Shown here in pieces: positions 1-9,771 of a stretch of DNA of 64,000 bases. Numbering within the stretch: position 1 is the first letter of the stretch; each line of letters opens with the position of its first letter. The DNA comes from Blumeriella jaapii (lineage: Eukaryota > Ascomycota > Leotiomycetes > Helotiales > Drepanopezizaceae): positions 62,001-126,000 of the forward strand of contig VWND01000030.1 of the NCBI GenBank assembly GCA_009599575.1, given 5' to 3'. The notes below the pieces were generated by a model. It was not told where the DNA came from. It worked only from the letters and a program-made list of their open reading frames with translations, and searched no databases. Both the position numbers and the translations under genes were made by a program.

Positions 1-2
1 AA

Positions 3-2907
3 GAAGTTGGTCTAGACAGCGAAGGCGCTCCTGTTGCAGAGGACTGGGACCCAGATACTGTCTCGGAGACTATGCGACGATGGCTTGTAAGGCTACGTCA
101 AACAGCGCTCCATCCTGACGTCGGAGGTCGAAATAGACGAGCGCTTGGCCACAAAGATGTACCGTTGAGGACAGTAGACCAGGTTCTGAACGTGATGATG
201 GAAAATGCAGATCTTTCCATTCGTACCGACCAACGAACACTGCTGCTGACCAAGCTGAAAAGAGGCCAATTGTTTGAAAACTCGCCTCGGGTCAAGGAGG
301 CATTGGCAATTTGGGTCGAAGCTGCGAAAGAAGCAGAAGTTATAGTCGAAGAGTGTCGTGCACAGCTGCAACAAGAGATAGACAAGGCTGTGGCAGAGAA
401 CGGCGTGGTCAAGAACACCAACGTAGCGGAGAGCGATAGCGAAGCCGAGCATGTTGAGTAAGTCGATGTCCCCAGAAATGATGGTGACTATTGACACTTC
501 TTTAGACCTGATCCTTCGTCTCGAATAGGAGCCTTTCGGATGCGACTTCGGACTGCCGTGGAAATTCAACACATGGCGGTCTTCTTCCGTACCAACGCAT
601 ACTTCCAGATCAAGTCTAACAAGGAAATGACGAACCCGGACAGCGACGAATTCCATGCTTTGGGGAAGCTGGAAACTGACGGCTACGAAGATGCGAAGAG
701 ATTGAGACGGAGTATTCTTCAAGAGGTCAGTTGTTCAATCTTTCTCTGGTCGGCATGAAATCACGAGCAGTCAGCAGTTTTCTTCGCATTCTGTTGGATG
801 ATGATTTTTTTAGGACTTGTCTTGAGCTTTGCCCCAAAAGCGTAGAGAGACTTGGCGACCATCTTACTAACAGTCACCGTAGAACTTTGACAAATCGGAT
901 AAGCTCATGAGAAAGATATCAAAGAAAGCTGCGACACAAGCTTTCGTTGAGATACCTGAGTTCCCATCCGACATGCCGAAAGGAGGAATCGAAAGTCATA
1001 GGATCATGGAACAACTAGCTAGATTAGCAACGGCACTGGACGCCCAAGCTAATATTCTGGACGAGTGGAGAGAAAAGACTATCCAACTCCTACTGAAAAC
1101 CCTCGTAGACGAAGATGAAGACGATGTGGAAATTACGGGTGAAGAATACGAGGAATCTACCAAAATCCAAGACGAGATTCAGGCATATGTGAATGGATTA
1201 CGATTCGTCATCGCCGATAGGCATGATGCTCTCACGGGCCAAGATAATGAACTCGTGAAGTATGAAGTTAAATTCCTCAACCGCGCGCTGAAAGACTTGG
1301 AGAATCACCATGTCGCCTGTCCGGAGAAGACTGCGGAGCTTCTGGGCATTCGGGAGGCGTGCAAGCCCACTAAAGAGATGGGCTCTGTCCGAGGAATCCA
1401 ATCCGAACTTCGGGTTCTGGCTGCTTCATTGAAGCCGGACGCTCAAGGTGGAAACTCCAGAGCACAGAGCGAATGCTCGATTGTCGAAAAGCAACTTAAA
1501 GAGGTTCAAAGCCATCTCAAGAAACAGACGGCGGTCATAGGAGACCTACAAAAGGAAGCAGAACTTTTCACCCAATCCCTCAATGCCCGGCTTGAGTACT
1601 ACAAACAGCTGCAGCTGGTGTCGGACCAGGTTGCTATGTACGACGGACCCAATGATGATGCGACGCTTGCCAAATACCTCGAAGATGAGGACAGATTAGT
1701 CCGCAAAATTGCTGCTACCAAATCAAAGAGACAATATCTTCTTCACCTTCGGGAGGAGGCGCTCAATCCTAAAGAACAGAGGATGTGCGTGATTTGCAGA
1801 GAGACGTTCGAGATAGGTGCTCTTACAGTCTGTGGCCATCAATATTGCAAGGACTGTATCCGAATATGGTGGAACTGTAAGTTGGTACCGTCTCACAAAA
1901 GCACGTACTCATCAAGACACAGCACATCGGAATTGTCCGGTTTGCAAGCGAAGCCTTTCCAAAGACGACATGCACGAAATTACGTACAAGCCGCAAGAAC
2001 TCTCAATACAGGCCGATGAAGTGCAGGATGTCAATCAAGAACGAGCGTCACCGTCCAAGAAGAACTCGGCCATCTACTCCGAGATCAGCACGTCTACCCT
2101 ATCCGAAATCAAGAATATCGAACTAGATGGCCCCTCCTTCACCACCAAAGTCGACACCCTAGCTCGTCACCTCATCTGGATACGTGAATCCGACCCTGGC
2201 GCCAAATCCATCATCTACTCCTCCTTCAAAGACTTCCTCGACGTCCTAGCCCAGGCCTTTTCCAAGTTCCGCATTGGCTACTCTTCGATTGACAAGCCGA
2301 ACGGCATTGAAAAATTCAAATCAGATCCTGGTGTCGAATGTTTCTTGCTCCACGCCCGCGCCCACAGTTCAGGCCTCAACCTTGTGAATGCAAACCACGT
2401 TTTCCTGTGCGAGCCTCTACTCAACACGGCGCTGGAATTGCAAGCCATAGCCCGCGTGGATCGGATCGGGCAACAGCAGGAGACCAATGTCTGCTGTACC
2501 TCGTCGACGGCACTGTGGAGGAATCGATTCACCAACTCTCTGTCAAGCGGCGCATGGAGCACATCGGCAAGCGAATTACGCGCGTCAAGGGAAAGGAGCA
2601 TGAGGTTGCGCCCGAGGACGCGCTTGATTCGAAGCTCGAAGAAGTGAATTCAATCGAGCTGCAACAGGCCAGTCTGACGGGCTTGCTCGCAAAGGGGGAT
2701 AAACTCGGAGAAATGGTCATGAAGGAGGATCTATGGGACTGTTTGTTTGGAGGACGGCAAAAGAAGGGTACTGCCAGCAAGGCTCTCAGTGGAGCAGTAG
2801 GGGACTCGGAGCTTAGATTTGAAGGAGAAGTTGGTCGGGAGTTGAGGGCTGGGGCTGCGGAGGAGAGGCAGTTGGTAGTTGCCGGAGGGTCCTCGGGGCG
2901 CGTGTGA
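3..2907 (+). CDS. IRC20: SHPRH/Irc20-type SNF2 helicase with RING finger, C-terminal part (5' truncated)
   Basis: C-terminal part of a SNF2-family ATPase/E3 ubiquitin ligase of the SHPRH/Irc20 group, nuclear proteins tied to DNA-damage tolerance and recombination. The frame is already open at base 3, so the N-terminal helicase lobe lies outside the window. Exons read as 3-457, 506-725, 883-1876 and 1923-2907. The family block WLVRLRQTALHP...LRTVDQVLNVM comes first, then a long helical linker, then a C3HC4 RING (CVIC, CGHQYCKDC, CPVC) interrupted by the 46-bp intron 1877-1922. The helicase C-lobe follows (SIIYSSFKDFLDVLAQAF, ARVDRIGQQQETNV). Near 2490-2496 the frame must change (one base missing) to reach the conserved continuation LYLVDGTVEESIHQL, which runs to the stop at 2907. 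The 157-bp intron 726-882 is the least certain. The family call is strong; the frame break may be a sequence error. Confidence 0.88.
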
Positions 2908-4431
2908 AAAACTGGCGTTGATGAGAAGCATGTACTGGTCACCAATCCAGCTCCGTAACATAAGTACTATAATGACAGACATCTGATGTTGATAGGTAAA
3001 ATTGGGTGCCAAAAGTGTATGTGCATGTCCCAATGTTTAGCCAAGACCACCCAGCGCCCCCTTTTATTGCAAAACTTGAAACGGTTAAAAAAGCAACAGA
3101 GGAATCTGTTTAAAAAATACTTAAAATCGAAGCAAAGTTTTGGGATTCAATGCTTTGTAGATCAGTTCTTCGGCTCGCGAAATCCACGCAGTGAATTAGA
3201 TGTATAATGTATTGAAATATCAAAAAGCTTTTTAAAAACCAACTATTATGCGTTTACAATCAATCGCTTCAAAAGCTCCATGTTCTGCTTGTTTTTCGTC
3301 AACAAAACATATATATGAATGACAGATAAAACTTTTTTGGGGTTTTTTCAAACGTGCTTGAAAAGCTTTGTGTCACAGTTACCGTACAATCGATTGTTGA
3401 CATTTTGTTTTTCTCCAAACCATTCCTTTACATTTTCTAATGAAAGGTAAATCCTAACCTTGACCTTACTCCAGAGGAAAACTTGGCTCGTTATACAGTA
3501 CCATAGCAGGCCTGTGTTGAAAACCCTTCATTAGCTTTATATCGCATATCGATTCTCTTTACAAGTGAAGTCCTTTGTACAATTGGCGTATCGCATATTT
3601 TCGCTTCTTGCATACCGTGTTCCAAATCAAGACTGTAGGATGGGAATTGTTACAGTACAATGAATCAGGGGAGGAGGGTTCTCGCAAAGCCCAAGAAAAG
3701 AAGCATGCACGATCTCTGCGGGCATCGTCGTGTACTGTACTACATATAGACAAGTGCCGGAATCAGAAACTCTAGATGCCACGAGGAATAGACCTGACTC
3801 CCGAGAACGCTCGATGTGGAATGTGCGGTCGCGGGTGCGTACGACCGGCCTTGGGACGCGGAGTCGTGAATTCTAGATTTGCGGAGTTGGCGCTGTATCC
3901 GCAGACGTGGTTTTCAAACCCTGGATACGGGATTGGAGAAGAGCTATAAATGCAGTCTTCGAGGGTTGTGAAAGATCAAACTGGAGTTACCAAGATGAGG
4001 GACAAGTGATTGCAAGGTTTTGGGAAGGGGTGGGGGTGGGGGGTCTGATTAGCATATCGGTAAATACAGTACTGTACAATGTGATTGATGCGTGTCGAAA
4101 AGCTGGGAGGTAGGTATCGGGCTAGAATCGTTACAGTACGTTGCATTTCAAGTTCTGTTTGTTAAGGGCCAAAGACTATATTCTCTGGCTCCAAGGCAGA
4201 AACGGACGCTCTACCACGGGATTCTGTTACTGCTACGGTACGTGAAATAGTAAACAAGATGAAGGAAAATACAAAAGCGCCTTTGTTCTTACATGGTCGG
4301 CAATTCACAAGAAAACCACCCTTCCATCAAATTGCTTTTGATATCGAGACCCTGTTCGGTCCAGGAGCCTCCCATCAGCGCCGTGTAAATGCGTGCCAGC
4401 CCTCCAACGCCACCATGCCTCCCGTTCAAGC
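2908..4431. other. Intergenic spacer, AT-rich, no gene seen
   Basis: Convergent spacer between the RING-helicase and the CDK7-like kinase. About 3000-3660 is AT-rich with no coding signal. Several GTACTGTAC-type words occur (about 3650, 3730, 4070, 4134). The short open frames here show no family resemblance or usable splice structure. Confidence 0.6.
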
Positions 4432-5670
4432 TTACTTCATGCTCGCGAAATCCAGTTTCCGCGCAATCTTGGGGCCTCGCTCATCATCCAACAGGCCCGG
4501 CCTCCGCTTCAGATCTTCGGCGACCTTCTCCTCGCCCTGCTTCTTGGTCGGCAGCGCCTCGTTGGGCGTCGGTTTCGGCTCGGCGGCCCACCAGCCGTGG
4601 CTCAGCGCCTCCCGTCCCGTGATGCGCTTCCGCGGGTCCAGGATCAGCATCTTCATGAGCAGGTCCACGCCCTCGTGTCCTGCGGTGCCGAAGGCCTGCA
4701 AAAAGTAGTCTTTCCCCTTGACGGGGACCGGCGGTTCCGGCACGGTGTACTCGGGGAGTTTGGACACGCCCGGCCAATTGCTCTCGGTCGGCGTGCCGAT
4801 GGCTTGGCATATCAGGTTGACCTGCCCGACTTCGCTGTCACCGGCGATGTACGGCGTGCGGATGACGAGCTCGGCGAAGACGAGGCCGACGGACCAGATG
4901 TCCACGGCGCCCGAGTAGTGTTTGGCGCCGAAGAGCAGCTCGGGCGGCCGGTACCAGCGGGTGATCACGTTGGACGTCATGAGACGGTACGGGTCCGAGA
5001 AGGATCGTGCGAGACCGAAATCGCCCAGCTTCACCTCGCCGTCGGCGGCGATCAACAAGTTGTTGGGCTTGATGTCGCGGTGCAGCACGAAGTTCTCGTG
5101 GCAGAACCAGACGGCGCGGGTCAGCATGCCCATCCAGGCTTTGATGTCCGCTGCTCCGTAGCGCACGCCCTCCGTGTCTTTGATGAGCATCTCGAGGTCC
5201 CCGAGCGGGAGGAATTCGAGGACCAGATTGAGGTTCTGGTCCTTGGACGAGAAGACCGAGAGCAGGGAGATGATGTTGGGGTGAGAGAGCTCCTGGAGGT
5301 GCTTGAGCTCGCGGATGGCGTCGGGGGCCATGCCCTCGGTGTATTCCTTCTGGATCTTGATCTTCTTGATGGCCACGAACTGGTTGGGATCGGAGCGCAG
5401 GTGGCCCAGGTAGACGTTGGCGTAGGTCCCTTCTCCGAGTTTGCGGCCTAGGAGACGTTAGTCTCTTCCACGGCCATTGACGGACAGTGAGGAGGACGTA
5501 CCTTTGACGTATTTGTTCTTCTCGTCGTCGTTCATCTGCTCTGCTAGATCATGGCCTGCATGGCTGGCCCGATCTGGGGTCCCCGTGTTGGGAGCGGTGG
5601 TAGAAGAGAGCTTCGACCGATCTATCGCTTTCCCTGCCTCGCCTGGGACCACGATGGGCGAGATGGCCAT
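4432..5670 (-). CDS. KIN28: CDK7/Kin28-like cyclin-dependent kinase of TFIIH
   Basis: Serine/threonine kinase of the CDK7/Kin28 type, the TFIIH kinase that phosphorylates the RNA polymerase II C-terminal domain. Two exons, 5502-5670 and 4432-5447, are joined over a 54-bp intron, giving 394 residues. After a roughly 50-residue N-terminal extension come the glycine loop GEGTYANVYLG, the catalytic lysine in VAIKKIK, a PSTAIRE-position helix containing AIRELKHLQEL, HRDIKPNN, DFGLA, and a T-loop leading to VITRWYRPPELLFGA, which is close to CDK7. Splicing restores the glycine loop exactly, which fixes the intron. The C-terminal tail is short and basic. It runs tail-to-tail with the gene to its left and head-to-head with the Sfk1-like gene across 2.6 kb of repeats. 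CDK7 is preferred over other CDKs because of the T-loop and the AIRE helix. Confidence 0.93.
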
Positions 5671-5887
5671 GATGGCGGGTGAAGGAGGCTGCGTGCGCGT
5701 TGCGAGGTCAGACCATGCCGTCGCGATCAGATCGGACCAAGCCGGACGGTGATGGGGAGCTGGTTAAGTGATGTTGCCCTCCTCGCGTTCCAAGTTGCGA
5801 ATTCATTGCTGATGTTGACATTTGAAGCGCATCTCAGCCTTGTCTCTGGTCGTTCGTCGACTCGGAGTTTAATTGTTCCGTCTCCGG

Positions 5888-6172
5888 GTGCTTAGTGCTG
5901 ATGATAGTGATGATAGTGATGATAATGATGATGATTATGATAATGATAATGATAATGATGATGATAATGATAATGATAATGATGATGATGATGATAATAA
6001 TAATAATGATAAAGATGATAATAACAATAATAATGATGATGATGATGGTGATGATGATGATGATAATAATAATAATGATAGTAATAACAGTAATGATAGT
6101 AATAATAGTAATGATAGTAACGATAGTAACGATAGTGATGATAGTAATAATAGTAATGATAGTAATGATAGT
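5888..6172. repeat. Compound microsatellite (GATAAT/GATGAT, then AGTAAT)
   Basis: About 285 bp of TGATAATGA-type triplets that change gradually into ATAGTAATG-type repeats. Every frame stays open on both strands and gives false low-complexity proteins (poly-D/N, poly-I, poly-M). A short related TAGTAATGA block recurs at 6617-6672. Confidence 0.95.
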
Positions 6173-6616
6173 TGTTACATAATTACGGGTATGTATAAAA
6201 CATCCCAAAACATACAGAAATAACTATGATAACAATACGACCACGAGTTATTAACGTTATCATCCATAATCAGAAGGCTCGCACCTTCCATAGCATTGAA
6301 ACATCTATACTACATAAACAGCCCTTACGGCACAAAGAATAAACCATATTTAACTTCACCTCCTTTCGTAATAAAAAGTAGCAATTTCCCATCAGCAAAG
6401 CCTTCAGACTTGACTTTGCCAACCTCATATCCCAACCTTAACACGTCAATCTGCGAGAAGCAGACCATAACGACAAAATTACCAAAATCATTTTTATCAC
6501 ACTTGCTTATCAACTCCTTGCCTTCAAAAACTCCTTTCCACGACACGCAGAAAAGACTGTAGTGATGGACGACGTCATTAAGAAAGTGACAAACGAGCAC
6601 CTCCTTTCGTTACCAA

Positions 6617-6672
6617 TAGTAATGATAGTAATGATAGTAATGATAGTAATGATAGTAATGATAGTAATGATA
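6617..6672. repeat. TAGTAATGA tandem repeat
   Basis: About six copies of a 9-bp TAGTAATGA unit. This matches the final third of the microsatellite that ends 450 bp to the left, so the two blocks probably share an origin and were separated by the AT-rich sequence between them. Confidence 0.9.
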
Positions 6673-6929
6673 GCAATATTGTTAAGCCACGTTTAAATGG
6701 ACCTAAAGTAGCTTGTCGAAGTTACGGAAACATGCCAAATAGAAATTCTATACAGTATAGAAGTTAACACGTCTTGAAAAGTAAAAACTACGTTCGAGTC
6801 CCATAAAGGCCTATGGGGTTTTGGTTTCGCGGAATCGCAGCTTTTTCATAGCATTATTTTACTATTCCACCAATCAGCCAAACCAGAAATTGTTTTGGCG
6901 CGTAGTTCGAACGAATCATTCTTTTTGCT

Positions 6930-7690
6930 GTCGTGCATGCCAATTATACTGCTAACCCTTTTCGTCGTTTATAATATATGTTTTGTGCTGCCGTATACAC
7001 CAATCATACATACCCTTAAAATTTTCGTTGTTTATAATATATCACGTTCTGGTGCCGTATCAATTATTTTTAATAAATCTTCTCGTTGTTTATAATACAT
7101 CACGTTCTGCTGCCGTACCAATGATTTTAATAAATCTTCTCGTTGTTTATTATACATCACGTTCTGCTGCCGTACCGATGATTTTAATAAATCTTTTCGT
7201 CGTGTTATAATACATCATTTTCTGTTGCCAAACCAATTATTCGTTTAACCCTTTTCGTCGTATATAAAATATCATTTTCTGTTGCCATACCAATTATTCC
7301 TTTAAATCTTTTCGTCGTTTATAATATATTTTCTCTGCTGCCGTACCAATCAATCATTCCTTTAAATCCCTTCGTCGTTTATAAAATATCACTTTCTGCT
7401 GCCGTGCATGCCGTGCATGCCATTCATATTTTTTAAATCTTTTCGTCGTTTCACAATACATCACTTTCTGCTGCCGTATACACCAATCATTCTTCAAATC
7501 TTTTCGTTATTTACAATACATCACTTTCTGTTGCCAAACAATCAATCATTTTTCTAAATCTTTTCGTCGTTCATAAAACATCACTTTCTGCTGCCATACA
7601 CACCAACTACCTACATAAACCCTTAAATCTTTTCATCCTTCATCGTACATCACTTCCTGCTACCACACACACCAATCACACCCCTCCCCC
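6930..7690 (+). repeat. Degenerate minisatellite of about 57-60 bp, roughly 12 copies
   Basis: Imperfect head-to-tail copies built on CTTTTCGTCGTTTATAATA, CATCACTTTCTGCTGCCGTA and CCAATCATT...TTTAAAT. Copies differ by small indels and mostly transition changes. It lies in the divergent promoter region between the CDK7-like and Sfk1-like genes. No coding potential is seen, and the unit length is not a multiple of three. Confidence 0.85.
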
Positions 7691-8163
7691 CCCCCCTCAT
7701 CTCTTCATCATTGCATTCCCCAAAAAACCACCAGTCATCCGACACCAACCGCTTCATCACAGTATGCATGCCTCTCCGAACGCGACTGCGAGGACGCAAG
7801 ATAGGCGCCGCCCGCGGTCGCAGCTTTCCGCTGACGAAGAAGCACGGCGTCGTCGCCCCTTGCGCCTGCCACTCGGTGCGGCAGGAAGAAAGCGCTGGGA
7901 ACAAGCACGAGAGAGGAGGAGGTGGAGATGGGAGCGCAGGATCTGAGGGGGAGTGGCCGCCGTGGCGACGAGCAATGCGGATGGGGTGATGTGAAGAAAA
8001 GTACCTACGGTACTTGCTGGGTTCACGTTGACGGCGTTTCATGCTTATTTATCATTGCGCGCCTTGTGCTTCTTTCTTGGCTTCGTTTCTATACAGGCTC
8101 TGTCTGTGTGTGTGTGTGTGTCTCTGTTACTTTCTCTCTCTCTGTTACTTTCTCTCTCTGTTA

Positions 8164-8197
<34 letters not shown>

Positions 8198-8277
8198 GTA
8201 CACTCGACGCAACTCGACACGACACGCCCAGAGAGAGAAGAAGAAGAAGAAGGAGAAGAAGAAGAAGAAGCGCAATC
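7691..8277 (+). promoter_or_regulatory. Upstream region of the Sfk1-like gene with pyrimidine tract
   Basis: The sequence becomes GC-richer after 7740. A (GT)n run at about 8103-8120 passes into a CT-rich tract ending near 8195, followed by AGAAGAAGAAG purine runs up to the start codon at 8278. Long pyrimidine tracts just upstream of the start are common in fungal promoters. Open frames here have no recognisable product. Confidence 0.4.
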
Positions 8278-9210
8278 ATGTGGGCGTTGTCATACTGGGT
8301 AACGTACCGTCCATTCCCCTCTCGCTCTCCTCTTCTCGTTTCCTCCATGGCGCAAAAGCTTCGTCCGAACCACACACGCACACACACGCACGCACCTCTA
8401 ACCAGCCCCAGGTCTTCCCCGTCGTCTCGGCCTTCTGCTGGCTCAGCACGCTCCTCGGCCTCCTCACGCACTGGCTCGGCGCGGGCCGGCCGCGCTACCC
8501 GTCCATGGACGCCTCGCAATCCATGGCCTACATCTCGGACGTGGGCGCGCAGTCGCTGAAGCCGCTCTTCATCGCCGGCGCGTGCGCGACGAGCCTCTTC
8601 CTCGACCTCGCCTTCGCCTCGGAGCGCTGGCTGCGGCACCGCGGGCGCCTCGCCCGCAACACGAGCGCGACGGAGAAGGCGCTGTGCGCGCTGAGCATGG
8701 CCTGCGCCGTCGTGGGCACCGTCGGCCTGATCGGCCTGAGCGTCTTCGACACGCTGCGGCACCCGACGCTGCACGACCTGATGCTGGCCCTGTTCCTCGG
8801 CGGCTACGTCGTGAGCGCCGTGTGCATCTGCGCCGAGTATCAGCGGCTGGGCGTGAGTGGGTGCGCCCGTCGAGCAGGATGCCCCGCGCCGACTGACGTG
8901 CGCCGCAGGGTACCGCGAGCACCGCATCCTCCGCGCCGCCTTCTGGGCCAAGCTCTTCTTCATCCTCCTCGAGGTCGCGCTGGCGGGCGCCTTCGCCCTC
9001 TGCAACCGGCGCGGGCGCTACGACGCCACCGCCGTCCTCGAGTGGGCCATGGCCTTCGTCTTCACCTTCTACGCCCTCTCCTTCTGCGTCGACCTCGCGC
9101 CGGCCATCCAGACGCGCCCGGGAAAGGCGTCGGCCCATGTCGGGGCCGGCGAGCACGAGACGGAGATGCAGCGGGAGCTGGCGTGCGAGAGAGGCGCCTC
9201 GGTGATGTGA
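8278..9210 (+). CDS. SFK1: Frag1/DRAM/Sfk1 family membrane protein
   Basis: Polytopic plasma-membrane protein of the Frag1/DRAM/Sfk1 family; yeast Sfk1 works with the PI4-kinase Stt4 and in lipid asymmetry. Exons 8278-8298, 8412-8856 and 8909-9210 give 255 residues. The first exon encodes only MWALSYW, and splicing joins it to VFPVVSAFCWLSTLLGLL, forming the first membrane segment. About five or six hydrophobic segments follow (LFIAGACATSLFLDLAF, ALSMACAVVGTVGLIGL, LMLALFLGGYVVSAVCI, LFFILLEVALAGAF, AMAFVFTFYALSF). The family signature AEYQRLG...YREHRILRAAFW spans intron 2, whose phase requires the GTGGGT donor at 8857 rather than the stronger-looking GTGAGT at 8853. The cytoplasmic tail is short and charged. 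No lipid-enzyme motif is present, so a regulatory or scaffold role is inferred. Confidence 0.88.
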
Positions 9211-9771
9211 CGGGATGAATAGACGCTTCCGAATCTCATCTGCGAACTCGATGTGTGATGTGTGTGATGTGCGTGATGTGTGTGATGTGTGTGAACCGCC
9301 TGCGTGAAGTGCATTCCCAGCGCTCGCCGCTCGCTTGCGTCCTGGCGCTTGTGGCTCCATGTCAACACGCGATTCCGTTGTCCGGCCACCCGACCTCCGC
9401 ATCACCGTACGCGCCACGCGCGCCGTTACAACAGGAGAAAAGAACATCGTTGGTGCTCACATTATTAGTACTGTATTACACATCATCGTCGGCGATCAAT
9501 CATGACAAACATCTCATATCCCCATCCCCGCACCCCCTCTGGCGACTGCGGTTCGGGCACCCCTCCGCTCCCTTGCACGTCTCCAGCAGACCGGCATCAG
9601 ACCCAGCCCAAATCCCCCGGATGCAAGGCACTCCTGACCAGAAGAGAAACCGCCACGCCGGGTGAGGAGAGAACACGTTCAAATTCGATCATGACCATGA
9701 AGCGACGCAATGAGATCCCTTTCCCCTCATCGTGCCACCCGCCCCTTCACATCTCCTGGTCCTTGCTCTCT
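9211..9771. other. Short convergent spacer with TGATGTG repeats
   Basis: Lies between the 3' ends of the Sfk1-like gene and EIS1. It has a TGTGATG/TGCGTGATG run at about 9250-9293 and one TAGTACTGTATTAC word near 9468. No gene is seen. Confidence 0.6.

Noticed and set aside
5834..6223. Poly-Ile, poly-Asp/Asn and poly-Met frames
   Set aside because: Translations of a trinucleotide microsatellite that is open in every frame on both strands.
8853..8858. GTGAGT as donor of intron 2 in the Sfk1-like gene
   Set aside because: A stronger consensus than GTGGGT at 8857, but it breaks the reading phase into YREHRILR. The weaker site keeps phase and family sequence.
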